A DNA stretch of 38,829 nucleotides from Myxococcales bacterium. Lineage in GTDB: Bacteria; Myxococcota_A; UBA9160; UBA4427. This document shows, in pieces, positions 9,177-17,675 of this stretch; the first letter of the stretch is position 1; each line of letters opens with the position of its first letter. The position numbers and the translations under genes were made by a program. The notes beneath the pieces are model-generated. The model did not search any database. It saw nothing but the letters and a program-made list of their open reading frames with translations, and was not told the DNA's origin. The stretch is from contig DUCN01000017.1 in NCBI GenBank assembly GCA_012959805.1, positions 1,658 to 40,486 of the forward strand, in the 5' to 3' direction.

Positions 9177-10675
9177 AGGCTGACTGGTCTCGCATCGAGC
9201 CCGCGGTCTTTCTCTCTTCGGCGGCTGTCGTCGTATTAGTCCTCGCGTTCGGAGTCATCGACCCGGACAGCGCGAAGGCTGTCTTTCTCGGCCTGCAGGA
9301 CTGGATCGTCGGGACCTTTGGCTGGCTCTTTGTCGGCTCGACCGCCTTCTTCTTGGTTTTTTCGATCTGGTGCACGCTCGGTACACGCGGACGCCTCCGT
9401 CTCGGTCCGGAAGGAGAGGCGCCCGACTTCCCGCTGCACTCGTGGTTCGCGATGCTCTTCAGCGCGGGGATGGGCATCGGCATCATGTTCTTCGGCGTAG
9501 CCGAACCCGTGATGCATTATTCCAGTCCGCCTTCGGCCGCGGTCGGAAGCGCGCAAGCCGCACAACAGGCGATGACGATCACGTTCTACCACTGGGGTCT
9601 GCACGCTTGGGGTGTGTACACCGTGATGGGCCTCGCAATCGCCTACTTCGGACATCGCAGAGGTCTACCGCTCGCGATCCGGTCGACGCTCTACCCTTTG
9701 TTAGGCGATCGAATTCACGGCTGGATCGGACATAGCGTGGATGTGTTCGCGGTCTTTGGCACGCTCTTCGGGCTCGCGACTTCGCTCGGGCTGGGGGCGA
9801 TGCAGATCAACGCGGGACTCCATAGACTCTTCGGGACTGCTGAATCCACAGGCGTCCAGGTTGGGCTCATCGCATTGATCACGGCGGGGGCGACGACTTC
9901 CGTTGTTCTCGGCCTGGACAAGGGCATCCGACGTCTGTCCGAGCTGAATGTCGCACTCGCGACGCTCCTGTTGTTGTTCGTTGCTGCCGCGGGACCGACG
10001 CTCGTTCTCGTCGAGGCGTTTCCGGCGCACATCTTTGACTACCTGGTCGCGTTGGTTCCCTTCAGTACGGGCTACGAGCAGCTCGGCGACGGCGAGTGGC
10101 AGAAATCCTGGACCCTTTTCTACTGGGCGTGGTGGATTGCCTGGTCGCCGTTTGTGGGAATGTTCATCGCTCGCATTTCGCGGGGTCGAACCATTCGCGA
10201 GTTTGTTCTGGGCGTACTCCTCGTGCCGACGTTGGTCAGCTTCCTGTGGTTTACGGTGTTTGGCTGGTCGGCGATCACCCTCGATGCGCAGAGCCCGGGC
10301 ATTGCGACGGCCGTCGCAACCGATCTCTCGACGGGGATCTACGCCTTGCTCGATCGGCTCCCCGCTGCTGGCATGACGTCGCTGCTAGCAGCGCTCGTTG
10401 TGGCGATTTTCTTCATCACGTCCTCGGACTCCGGATCCTTCGTCGTCGATATGCTGACCTCGGGCGGCGATCCCGATCCGCCGATCTGGCAGCGCGTGTT
10501 CTGGGCGGTGAGCGAGGGGGTGATTGCGGCGGTTCTACTCGTTGCTGGCGGCCTTGCGGCCTTGCAGTCCGCCGCCATCAACACGGGGCTCCCGTTCTGC
10601 GTGATCTTGCTCTTTGTGTGTCTGGGGCTTGGGCGAGCGCTGCGCGAAGAGGGCAGGGCGTCCCGCTCGGGATAG
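9173..10675 (+). CDS. BCCT family transporter (betaine/carnitine/choline type)
   Basis: A 500-aa carrier. GTG 9173 is preceded by GGGAGGG 5 nt upstream, and the next residues KADWSRIEPAVF lead into TM1; upstream in-frame codons read as non-protein-like Arg-rich sequence. The glycine stretch GMGIGIMFFG (TM3) and the signature WAWWIAWSPFVGMFIARIS followed by GRTIREF are diagnostic of the BCCT family. A serine-rich TSSDSGSFVVD segment follows. These carriers take up trimethylammonium osmolytes such as glycine betaine, choline or carnitine, mostly with Na+ or H+. The C-terminal tail is short, lacking the long osmosensing extension of BetP, so a catabolic uptake role is as likely as osmoprotection. 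It overlaps the preceding small ORF and converges with the next gene. Confidence 0.95.
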   Translation: MKADWSRIEPAVFLSSAAVVVLVLAFGVIDPDSAKAVFLGLQDWIVGTFGWLFVGSTAFFLVFSIWCTLGTRGRLRLGPEGEAPDFPLHSWFAMLFSAGMGIGIMFFGVAEPVMHYSSPPSAAVGSAQAAQQAMTITFYHWGLHAWGVYTVMGLAIAYFGHRRGLPLAIRSTLYPLLGDRIHGWIGHSVDVFAVFGTLFGLATSLGLGAMQINAGLHRLFGTAESTGVQVGLIALITAGATTSVVLGLDKGIRRLSELNVALATLLLLFVAAAGPTLVLVEAFPAHIFDYLVALVPFSTGYEQLGDGEWQKSWTLFYWAWWIAWSPFVGMFIARISRGRTIREFVLGVLLVPTLVSFLWFTVFGWSAITLDAQSPGIATAVATDLSTGIYALLDRLPAAGMTSLLAALVVAIFFITSSDSGSFVVDMLTSGGDPDPPIWQRVFWAVSEGVIAAVLLVAGGLAALQSAAINTGLPFCVILLFVCLGLGRALREEGRASRSG

Positions 10676-10749
10676 TGGTCGGAAGCATCAGTTCGGAACA
10701 ACCGCGGGACAAATTGGGCTTGCTAGTTCGGCTTCGAGCTGGTGGCTGC

Positions 10750-13422
10750 CTAGCAGTTCGCCTCTGATCTCGATGCTACTTCGTCCAGGAGTTCGAATGT
10801 CTGCGCAGCGATCTCGGCCCATTCCGTCCTGCGTTTGCAATCCTGCATGCCCCGCCCAGACGCGGCGACCTGTTCCACGGTCAGAGATTCCAGACAGCGA
10901 GTGAGATCGTCGCGCGTCGAGCCATACCCGATTGCGGCTTCTCCAAAGACCTCGTGCAGGACCGGCCAGTCTGAGATGATTGCGGCCTTCTCGGCGCCGA
11001 TCGCGTCGAAGGCCGTTCCCGTCATGAGCATGCCTTCGTTGAAGGGCAGCACCAACGCATCGATGACCGAGAGACGCTGCTGATAGACGTGATCGGGCTC
11101 GTGCGAGCTGTCGATTGCATGGATCCTAGGGTCGTCTGGAACGTCTTCGCCCGAGATACAAGCAACGAAGAGCTGTAGATCCTCGCGCGCACAAGCATGG
11201 AATGCGTCGAGCACCAATTGCACGTCCTTCTCGATCCGCGGCGCGCCGATGACGCCGAGCCGAATCGCACACGGTGACAAGCCGAGTGCCGCTTCGGTCT
11301 TCACGCGGTCGACTTCTCGATATAGGGCGTGGTGGTCTCCCCAATGGCCATGCGGAATCACCCTGTGCACGGTTTGTTCGCCGTATTCGTAAGTGGCCAG
11401 CGCCTTCTGCTTGCCCCATTCGGTGTGATGGATGACGGCGTCTGCGGCCTTCGCCCACATTCGATAGAGCTCGCGCCCTTCTTCTCCGCGGAAGTGGTGT
11501 GGGGCAAAATTGTGGTTCGTCCACACAATGCGAACACCGGCATCGCGCAAGGCCGCGAGAGCACGAACATTTCGATCCAGATCAGGCCCCTGCCACCACT
11601 CTGGCCAATGCATGTGTAGGACATCCGTCTGGTCGAGCTCGAGCGGCAGTCCAGGAAGTTCGGCGGACGCCTGGCTGGTAACGACGCGGTCTCGAATCGG
11701 CCGGTAGAGCGCGCGGTTATAGGGATGCGTCTGCGCACTGGTCTTGATTCGCAGCCGAGGCGTTACCCGCCAACGGAGACGCACGCGCTGCGCCGTTTCG
11801 AAATCCAGCTGGTGCACAGCACCGAACTCGGACCAGAAGCTCCGGTACTCCGCGAGGCCCGAGACGTCGATTCGGCTCACGCGATGTTCCGTGTCGCACT
11901 CAAATTCCACGTCGAGCGGCCGCTGCATCAATTCGGGAATCTGCAATGCGGCGGCTTCGACCGTCCTCGAGTCGCCTTGAATCTCCAGCTCTTCTTCGAC
12001 CCATAACGAGCGCCCTTCGACCCGAAGGCGCGCGATGCGAGTGCCTTCCAGCGCGGCCGGCTGTTCGGGGCCCGCGGCCGGCTCCCGCCAGCCCGAGTAC
12101 TCGACCTCGATCTCGCCGGGCCGATGCTCCACCCGAGTCGGTGCACCGGCTGCCACCAGCTGCTTTCCGCCCACGTGCAAGACCGGGGTCATGCTGATGG
12201 GACCACTCGTCGGAACTTCAAACAGGCCGGGCGCACGCGGCGCGGGCAAGTAGTCCGAGCTGAAGCCTCCCACGAGAGGCAACACGAAAGACATATTCTG
12301 GCTGCGAAGCGCCCAGGCAGAAGCGGCGGCATTCCGCCCGCTCGTTGCGAAAGCAATGCGGCGATCCACCGCTTGCCACGCATCGAAAGGCTTGGCGGCG
12401 CGCAGCTCGCCGACGCTCCGAAGCAGAAGGGCCGCTTGGGCGAGTTTGCCGAGAATATCGAGTCCCATCTGCAGACGTCGATCGGGCCCGCGATAGAACA
12501 TTGTCGAGCGCTGCTGATGCGCTCGGATGACGCCATTCGAGTACCAGCCGCGCAGCTCTTCGAAACTCCACGCGGCACGCGCGAGCCAGGTTTCCGGATT
12601 ATCAACGAGCCCGCGTGCCGTACCGATTGCAGCCAGCTCGATCGTCATCGCGATGCCCAGCGCACCGACCGACCGACCCCACACGATTGCGCCGCCGGGA
12701 AGCGCCAGCGAGTCGACATCCCCGAGCACCTTGCGCAGTCCATCCTCCCAGACCTTTCCAAGTCGCTCGGCGAGCGGCTCGGCGAACAGGAAGATATCCG
12801 GCGTATAGATGTCGAACTGACCACGCGCTTCGTTGCTGTCGTCGATCCAACCCTCAGTGGCCGGCAGCATCAACTGACGACTGCGCTCGCACAACTCCTC
12901 CAGCAGGCTGGTGTCGTCGAGCAGGCCGAGCTGATGGCGGGCATGCTCACAGCGGGCAACCACCACCGCGTAGTTCTTCGGGAGCTTGCCCTCGCGAACC
13001 AGGGGAGCCGACTCGCTGGAGTCGAAGGCTTCGCGAAGATTTTGCAACTCAGACTCGGAGAGCTGTGCCAGCCTCGGATTGTCATGATACCCGCCGAGGC
13101 GCTGCAGGCTTTCTGCCGCGCGATAGCTGAAGAAGGTATGGGTGTTGCGACCGTCGAGGCCTAACAGGGTATTCAGCAGCGTCTGGTCGAGGGGAAGCCC
13201 GCCGAGCTCCTTCCTGCCTGACCCGAATAGCAGGCCCAGATTGAAGGCCAGGTCGCTTCGGGCGTCTTGCCCAACGACGTGGCCGGCAAAGACTTTCGGC
13301 AGCCGGAATCCGGGCGCGTAGCGGCCGGCCAGCGCATCGATTTCTGTGGCAACGAAATCGAGCATCGCTTCCGCAAGCCCATTCGCAGTCGGTCGATTTT
13401 CCTGTTCTTCAGAATTTTCCAT
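10750..13422 (-). CDS. Two-part protein: alpha/alpha-toroid-like N-terminus fused to GT-B glycosyltransferase
   Basis: An 890-aa protein whose ATG lies 6 nt after the stop of the dehydrogenase gene, with GAGGT just upstream. The C-terminal third (about 590-890) looks like a GT4-type glycosyltransferase: LHMHWPEWWQG, VWTNHNFAPHH, an IPHGHWGDHH turn and a donor-site-like LPFNEGMLMTGTAFDAIGAEK. The N-terminal ~380 residues are helical with GWIDDSNEARGQFDIYTPD and LPGGAIVWGRSVGALG, resembling the alpha/alpha-toroid of DUF2264/heparinase-like proteins. A beta-rich stretch (about 400-570) follows, as in lyases with a beta-sandwich. The N-terminal assignment is tentative. It may be a bifunctional carbohydrate enzyme that cleaves or binds a uronate-type glycan and transfers a sugar. 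Last gene of the minus-strand arm. Confidence 0.7.
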   Translation of the reverse strand: MENSEEQENRPTANGLAEAMLDFVATEIDALAGRYAPGFRLPKVFAGHVVGQDARSDLAFNLGLLFGSGRKELGGLPLDQTLLNTLLGLDGRNTHTFFSYRAAESLQRLGGYHDNPRLAQLSESELQNLREAFDSSESAPLVREGKLPKNYAVVVARCEHARHQLGLLDDTSLLEELCERSRQLMLPATEGWIDDSNEARGQFDIYTPDIFLFAEPLAERLGKVWEDGLRKVLGDVDSLALPGGAIVWGRSVGALGIAMTIELAAIGTARGLVDNPETWLARAAWSFEELRGWYSNGVIRAHQQRSTMFYRGPDRRLQMGLDILGKLAQAALLLRSVGELRAAKPFDAWQAVDRRIAFATSGRNAAASAWALRSQNMSFVLPLVGGFSSDYLPAPRAPGLFEVPTSGPISMTPVLHVGGKQLVAAGAPTRVEHRPGEIEVEYSGWREPAAGPEQPAALEGTRIARLRVEGRSLWVEEELEIQGDSRTVEAAALQIPELMQRPLDVEFECDTEHRVSRIDVSGLAEYRSFWSEFGAVHQLDFETAQRVRLRWRVTPRLRIKTSAQTHPYNRALYRPIRDRVVTSQASAELPGLPLELDQTDVLHMHWPEWWQGPDLDRNVRALAALRDAGVRIVWTNHNFAPHHFRGEEGRELYRMWAKAADAVIHHTEWGKQKALATYEYGEQTVHRVIPHGHWGDHHALYREVDRVKTEAALGLSPCAIRLGVIGAPRIEKDVQLVLDAFHACAREDLQLFVACISGEDVPDDPRIHAIDSSHEPDHVYQQRLSVIDALVLPFNEGMLMTGTAFDAIGAEKAAIISDWPVLHEVFGEAAIGYGSTRDDLTRCLESLTVEQVAASGRGMQDCKRRTEWAEIAAQTFELLDEVASRSEANC

Positions 13423-13428
13423 GGGACC

Positions 13429-14424
13429 TCAAGTGCTGCGGTCGTATCGGTCTGGGTCGAAGAGCCACTCGGGAGTCTCACCTGAAACGAATCGCGCGAC
13501 ATTGTCGACACAGATTTGCTGCATCGGCGTCAGCCCGGGCCGCGGCGGCCATTGCAGTTGATCGAGCTGATGGAAACTGAGCAGGCAGTTGTCGAGCGCA
13601 AGGAGAGGGTGATCGGGCGGCAGATAATCCGGCTCCAACACATCGAGTCCGGCGCGCAATCGCCCCGAAAGCAGTTCTGCGAATAACGCTTCCTGGTCGA
13701 GAATCGCGCCGCGCGCCGTGTTGATGACCACCGCATCATCGGGAAGTTGCGCGAAATGTTCGGCGCGCACAGAGCCCGTCGTTTCATTACTGAGCCCGGC
13801 GTGGATGACCAGCACCTCACAGTCGTCGACGAGTTCTTCGAGCGACGCTGCACGTTCGCAACCTTCGGGCAGGCTCTCCGCATAGGGATCGAAGATGCGA
13901 ATTTGAGATTGGAATGGCTGAAGAAGCTCTACAAAGCGCCGGCCAATAACCCCGCAGCCGTAGATGCCGACCCGGGTTCCCGCTAGCGAGCCGCGTCGCT
14001 TCGTGCGAACGCCCCACTTCTGCGATCTCGCGACTCCAACGGCCTTCGGCAGATCCTTGAGGACTGCCAGCAGGAGCGCCATGGCAGCTTCGGCAACCCC
14101 ATTGGCTGGATGGTCACCCCAGTTCGATACGGAGACGCCTGCTTCGATGATCGACTTGGGAACCAGTCCACGAATCGTTCCCGAATAACAGCAGACGTAG
14201 CGCAATTCGCCGAGATCTTCGGCAAGCGAAGCAGGGAGCGGCCGCGCATCCCAACCCACGATTGCCACGTCATGGGCTCGAACCCGCTCGGTCATTTCGT
14301 TGTCGGACAACGCGATGCCGTTCTCCTCGAGCTGCAGTTCCCCGAGCGCTCGAAGCGAATCAGCGAACGCGTCGGTCCATACCGTCGAAATACGGTCGCC
14401 ATTGGAAATGTTGATGATGCGCAT
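13429..14424 (-). CDS. D-isomer specific 2-hydroxyacid dehydrogenase
   Basis: A 331-aa NAD(P)-dependent dehydrogenase of the D-lactate/phosphoglycerate dehydrogenase family. It starts at ATG 14424 (MRIINISNGDRIS), which shares one base with the upstream stop (TGATG). A longer open frame continues upstream but overlaps the TIM-barrel gene and is not protein-like. The Rossmann motif reads VGIYGCGVIGRRF. The catalytic Arg is in NTARGAILDQEAL, the Glu in LDVLEPDYLPPDHPL and the His in LLSFHQ, where the usual Pro-His context is altered. It would reduce a 2-ketoacid or oxidise a D-2-hydroxyacid. Tight coupling to the sugar-isomerase and GT genes points to carbohydrate-acid metabolism. Confidence 0.92.
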   Translation of the reverse strand: MRIINISNGDRISTVWTDAFADSLRALGELQLEENGIALSDNEMTERVRAHDVAIVGWDARPLPASLAEDLGELRYVCCYSGTIRGLVPKSIIEAGVSVSNWGDHPANGVAEAAMALLLAVLKDLPKAVGVARSQKWGVRTKRRGSLAGTRVGIYGCGVIGRRFVELLQPFQSQIRIFDPYAESLPEGCERAASLEELVDDCEVLVIHAGLSNETTGSVRAEHFAQLPDDAVVINTARGAILDQEALFAELLSGRLRAGLDVLEPDYLPPDHPLLALDNCLLSFHQLDQLQWPPRPGLTPMQQICVDNVARFVSGETPEWLFDPDRYDRST

Positions 14425-15230
14425 CAGCCGATCGCCTCTCGCAACACCGACAGGTCGCGGACGGCGGATTTCAACAAGTCGGCGGGTCTGTCGGTCTCCG
14501 TTCCAAGCCCGTGGACGAACTCGATCGTGTAGCTGCCCGCGAAGCCGTGCGACTGAATCCGAACGATCCGCTCTCGCAAGTCCTCCGCGATGGTCGATAG
14601 GAGCGGTGCCCCCTGGCGCAGGAAGTTCACGTGCACGTGTGTAATGCGGTCGCCGAGCGCCGCGAACATCGAGTCGAGGTATTCGGGCTCGTCCCCCAGA
14701 TGAATCAGCGCCTGCAATCGTTCCGCGCCGCCGACCTCCTCCAGGATCTTTTGCGCGACACTCGGGTCGTCGGCCGCCGTTCCCATATGACACTCGCAGA
14801 TCAAGCGCGTCGCATCCGGCAAGGCGTTTGCGAAGCGCTCCAGACGGGGCGCATACGCGGCAACCGGATTCTCCCGGTCGTTCCCGACATTGAATTTCAC
14901 GGCGGCGCAACCTAGCCGTTCGACCCACCCGGCCACTGCGTCTCGTGCTGCATCCTCGGGATCGTCGAAGGACACGTAGCTACTCCAAATCTCGATCGGA
15001 ACGGACGAAGTGCGCAAAGCCTCGACTTCCGCTTCGCTGGCGAGCATCGCGTGGTGCTCCCACAGCTCGATTCCATCGAAGCCGGCTTCTCTCGCACCCG
15101 AGAGCCAGTCCTCCGTGGTGAGTGTTGGCATGCGATCGGGGGAGAGCGCACCCCAACGGTTGGGCTCCAGTGCGACAGTTCCCAGCAGAATCGGGCCGGG
15201 CTCGCGCGGTACGGGTTCGGTCGTTCGCAT
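14424..15230 (-). CDS. Sugar phosphate isomerase/epimerase-like TIM barrel (AP endonuclease 2 superfamily)
   Basis: A 268-aa protein (ATG 15230; an in-frame TTG at 15236 is an alternative). It shows the spacing of metal-ligand residues usual for xylose-isomerase-like TIM barrels: GIELWEHH near the start, LICECHMG in the middle, ALIHLGDEPEYLDS, then THVHVNF and YTIEFVHG. Members isomerise or epimerise sugars, inositols or ketoacids with a divalent metal. It is the first gene of the minus-strand arm and overlaps the dehydrogenase start by one base. Its start is about 90 bp from the divergent aldolase gene, so 15231-15321 probably holds a two-way promoter region. Exact substrate unknown. Confidence 0.85.
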   Translation of the reverse strand: MRTTEPVPREPGPILLGTVALEPNRWGALSPDRMPTLTTEDWLSGAREAGFDGIELWEHHAMLASEAEVEALRTSSVPIEIWSSYVSFDDPEDAARDAVAGWVERLGCAAVKFNVGNDRENPVAAYAPRLERFANALPDATRLICECHMGTAADDPSVAQKILEEVGGAERLQALIHLGDEPEYLDSMFAALGDRITHVHVNFLRQGAPLLSTIAEDLRERIVRIQSHGFAGSYTIEFVHGLGTETDRPADLLKSAVRDLSVLREAIG

Positions 15231-15321
15231 GAACAATGAGTTTGGGTTATTCCGATCTGCATTTCACCCGCCATTGCCTACTCTTGCGTTCATGAGGGAA
15301 GGCCCGACTCCCGGCAGAGCC

Positions 15322-16260
15322 ATGGATCCAACTGCTCGATTGCGGCCCCGTCGTCGAGTGCGTGGCATGTCAGCCGTTCTGCTGCCCTTCGGCGTAGGCG
15401 GGGCAATCGATTGGCATGCCTTCGACGGGCTGCTCGAGTCGACGCTGCAGGCTGGGTTGACGCCAGCCGTCAATATGGACACGGGTTATGTACAGCTTCT
15501 CGACGAAGCCACAAGACTACGCGTCCTCGACGCCACCACCGCTGTTTGCGGCGGAGACTTTTTGGCCGGGGCGCAAGTTGCGGACGGGCCTGGCGCTAAG
15601 TGGGCGGCCGACCGTTACTGTGCCGCCATGGAGATGATCGCGACCCGAGGCGGAACCCCGGTCGTTTTTCCTTCGTATGGACTCTGTTCGCTCGACGGGG
15701 ACGACTGGGCGGGCGCACATAGCGAATTGGCGCGCAGCAGCGATCGATTCGTCGGATTCGAGCTCGGCGACATGTTCGTCCCCTACGGCCGCATTTACGA
15801 TCTGGATGCCTACGCCGCTCTCATGGACATTCCTCAGTGCGTCGGGGCGAAGCACTCTTCGCTTTCTCGGCAGCTCGAATGGGAACGGCTGGCGTTGCGA
15901 GATGAACGGCGTAGCGACTTTTGGGTGCTCACCGGAAATGACCTCGCAATCGACATGATCATGTATGGCAGCGACTACCTGTTAGGCCTGTCGGCTTTCG
16001 CACCTGAGCATTTTTCGATTCGTGACAAGATGTGGGAGGCTGGAGATCCGCGCTTCTACGAATTGAACGACCTGCTTCAGTACCTCGGCTGTTTCGCATT
16101 CCGCGATCCGGTTCCCGCCTACAAGCACGATGCCGCCATTTTCCTGCACCTGCGCGGACGTATCGCGAGCCCTGCAACCCACCCTGCCTCTCCGGAACGC
16201 CCCGGTAGCGACCGTGACGTGCTTGCAGAGATCGCGCGCCGGCTCGAGACTTTCTCGTGA
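15322..16260 (+). CDS. Dihydrodipicolinate synthase/N-acetylneuraminate lyase family protein
   Basis: About 312 aa from ATG 15322 (ATG 15292 in frame is the alternative; neither has a good ribosome binding site). The barrel starts with RGMSAVLLPFGVGGAIDW and the class I aldolase Schiff-base lysine is visible in VGAKHSSLS (Lys177 from this start). FPSYGL probably supplies the general-base tyrosine, with an altered context compared with the YN.P of NanA/DapA. Enzymes of this family cleave or condense pyruvate-type donors with aldehydes, for example in sugar-acid degradation. Its stop overlaps the next start as GTGA, so the aldolase and flavin reductase are translationally coupled. A separate DapA role in lysine biosynthesis is unlikely from the context. 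Confidence 0.85.
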   Translation: MDPTARLRPRRRVRGMSAVLLPFGVGGAIDWHAFDGLLESTLQAGLTPAVNMDTGYVQLLDEATRLRVLDATTAVCGGDFLAGAQVADGPGAKWAADRYCAAMEMIATRGGTPVVFPSYGLCSLDGDDWAGAHSELARSSDRFVGFELGDMFVPYGRIYDLDAYAALMDIPQCVGAKHSSLSRQLEWERLALRDERRSDFWVLTGNDLAIDMIMYGSDYLLGLSAFAPEHFSIRDKMWEAGDPRFYELNDLLQYLGCFAFRDPVPAYKHDAAIFLHLRGRIASPATHPASPERPGSDRDVLAEIARRLETFS

Positions 16261-17675
16261 GTACTGCGATCAAACTGACGCGGCTGCGGAAGCGGGCCCA
16301 ATTCGAACAGCGACTCGAGGATCTCGGTGTCCGGCTGCCCATTGATCATGAGGTCGAATCCGACGGCCCGCTCTCCCAAACTTTCGAGATTGCAGGGCGC
16401 GCGGTCGGCAACCGATTCTGCGTCTTACCCATGGAGGGCTGGGACGCCACGGCCGACGGCCGACCGACCGAGCTGGTTTTGCGACGCTGGCAACGTTTTG
16501 GGCAGAGCGGCGCGAAGCTGATCTGGGGCGGAGAAGCCTACGCGGTTGTCCCTGAAGGTCGCGCGAACCCCAACCAACTCTCCAGAAATCCGGAAAGTGA
16601 AGGCGATCTCGCCGAACTTCGTGCGGCACTCATCACGGCACACGAAGCCAAAGGCGACAGCAGCCAAGACCTGCTCGTCGGCTTGCAGCTCACGCATTCG
16701 GGACGCTACAGCCGTCCGCATGGAAGCCCGTCACCGCGCACGGCATTTCGCGACCCGGTTCTCGATACGCGAGTCGGTATCACTTCCGATGCAGCACTCC
16801 TCAGTGATGGCGAGCTCGACGAACTCATTGGCCATTATGCAGCCGTTGCCCGAATCGCCCGCAACGTGGGCTTCGATTTCGTCGACGTAAAGGCCTGTCA
16901 CGGATACCTGGGTCACGAACTGCTTTCCGCCCGGGAGCGACCCGGCCCCTATGGCGGCGACCTTGCCGGACGTTCTCGATTTTTGTTGCAAACAGTTGAA
17001 GCGGTGCGCCGCGAGGCGTCAGATCTCGCGATCGGGGTGCGCCTGTCCATCTTCGATCTCGGTCCCTATCAGGCCGGGGAAGAGGGCGTCGGCAGAGCCC
17101 AGGAGACTGCACATCGGGCATTCGGCCATAGCGACGGAAAGGTCGACCTGCTCGAGACGAATCAACTGCTCAGCTTGTTGAAAGAAGCCGGTGTCAGTCT
17201 TCTATGTACGACGGCCGGCAGTCCCTACTACAACCCACACTCCCAGAGACCTGCTTTTTATCCACCCTCAGACGGTTACGAATCGCCCGAAGATCCGCTT
17301 GTCGGCGTTGCGCGACAAATCCACGCGACTGCGCAGCTAAAACAGCAACACCCGGATCTTGGCATCGTGGGTTCGGCCTACACCTACTTGCAGGAGTGGC
17401 TGCCTCAGGTTGCGCAGGCCGTCGTGCGAGAGCAAGGGGCCGACTTCATCGGACTCGGGCGCATGATGCTTTCCTATCCCGAGCTTCCACGAGATGTACT
17501 GCAGGGTGACCCACTAAAGAGAGCACTCGTGTGTCGAACATTCAGCGACTGCACGACGGCCCCGCGAAACGGCCTGGTCTCGGGCTGCTATCCGATCGAC
17601 CCTTTCTACAAGCGCCGACCGGAAGCCGATGTGTTGGCGGAACTAAAACGCAGCGCCCGTCAGTCCCAGACATGA
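16257..17675 (+). CDS. NADH:flavin oxidoreductase / Old Yellow Enzyme family
   Basis: A 472-aa protein starting with the GTG that overlaps the aldolase stop. OYE-type FMN barrel motifs are clear: QLTHSGRYSRP, FVDVKACHGYLGHELLS followed by RERPGPYGGDL, IGVRLSIFDLG, and the phosphate-binding DFIGLGRMMLSYPE. At the C-terminus three cysteines (VCRTFSDCTTAPRNGLVSGC) are spaced in a way that recalls Fe-S or zinc sites of larger OYE relatives, but the C-terminal FAD/NAD domain of 2,4-dienoyl-CoA reductase is absent. It probably reduces an activated C=C bond or acts on an enone-like sugar derivative. Its last 16 nt overlap the 3' end of the convergent Gfo/Idh gene. Confidence 0.9.
   Translation: MSTAIKLTRLRKRAQFEQRLEDLGVRLPIDHEVESDGPLSQTFEIAGRAVGNRFCVLPMEGWDATADGRPTELVLRRWQRFGQSGAKLIWGGEAYAVVPEGRANPNQLSRNPESEGDLAELRAALITAHEAKGDSSQDLLVGLQLTHSGRYSRPHGSPSPRTAFRDPVLDTRVGITSDAALLSDGELDELIGHYAAVARIARNVGFDFVDVKACHGYLGHELLSARERPGPYGGDLAGRSRFLLQTVEAVRREASDLAIGVRLSIFDLGPYQAGEEGVGRAQETAHRAFGHSDGKVDLLETNQLLSLLKEAGVSLLCTTAGSPYYNPHSQRPAFYPPSDGYESPEDPLVGVARQIHATAQLKQQHPDLGIVGSAYTYLQEWLPQVAQAVVREQGADFIGLGRMMLSYPELPRDVLQGDPLKRALVCRTFSDCTTAPRNGLVSGCYPIDPFYKRRPEADVLAELKRSARQSQT

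Noticed and set aside
12124..13164. A 346-codon plus-strand frame opposite the toroid-GT gene
   Set aside because: No motifs and no ribosome binding site; the minus-strand protein has clear glycosyltransferase motifs and operon spacing. High GC keeps the opposite frame open.
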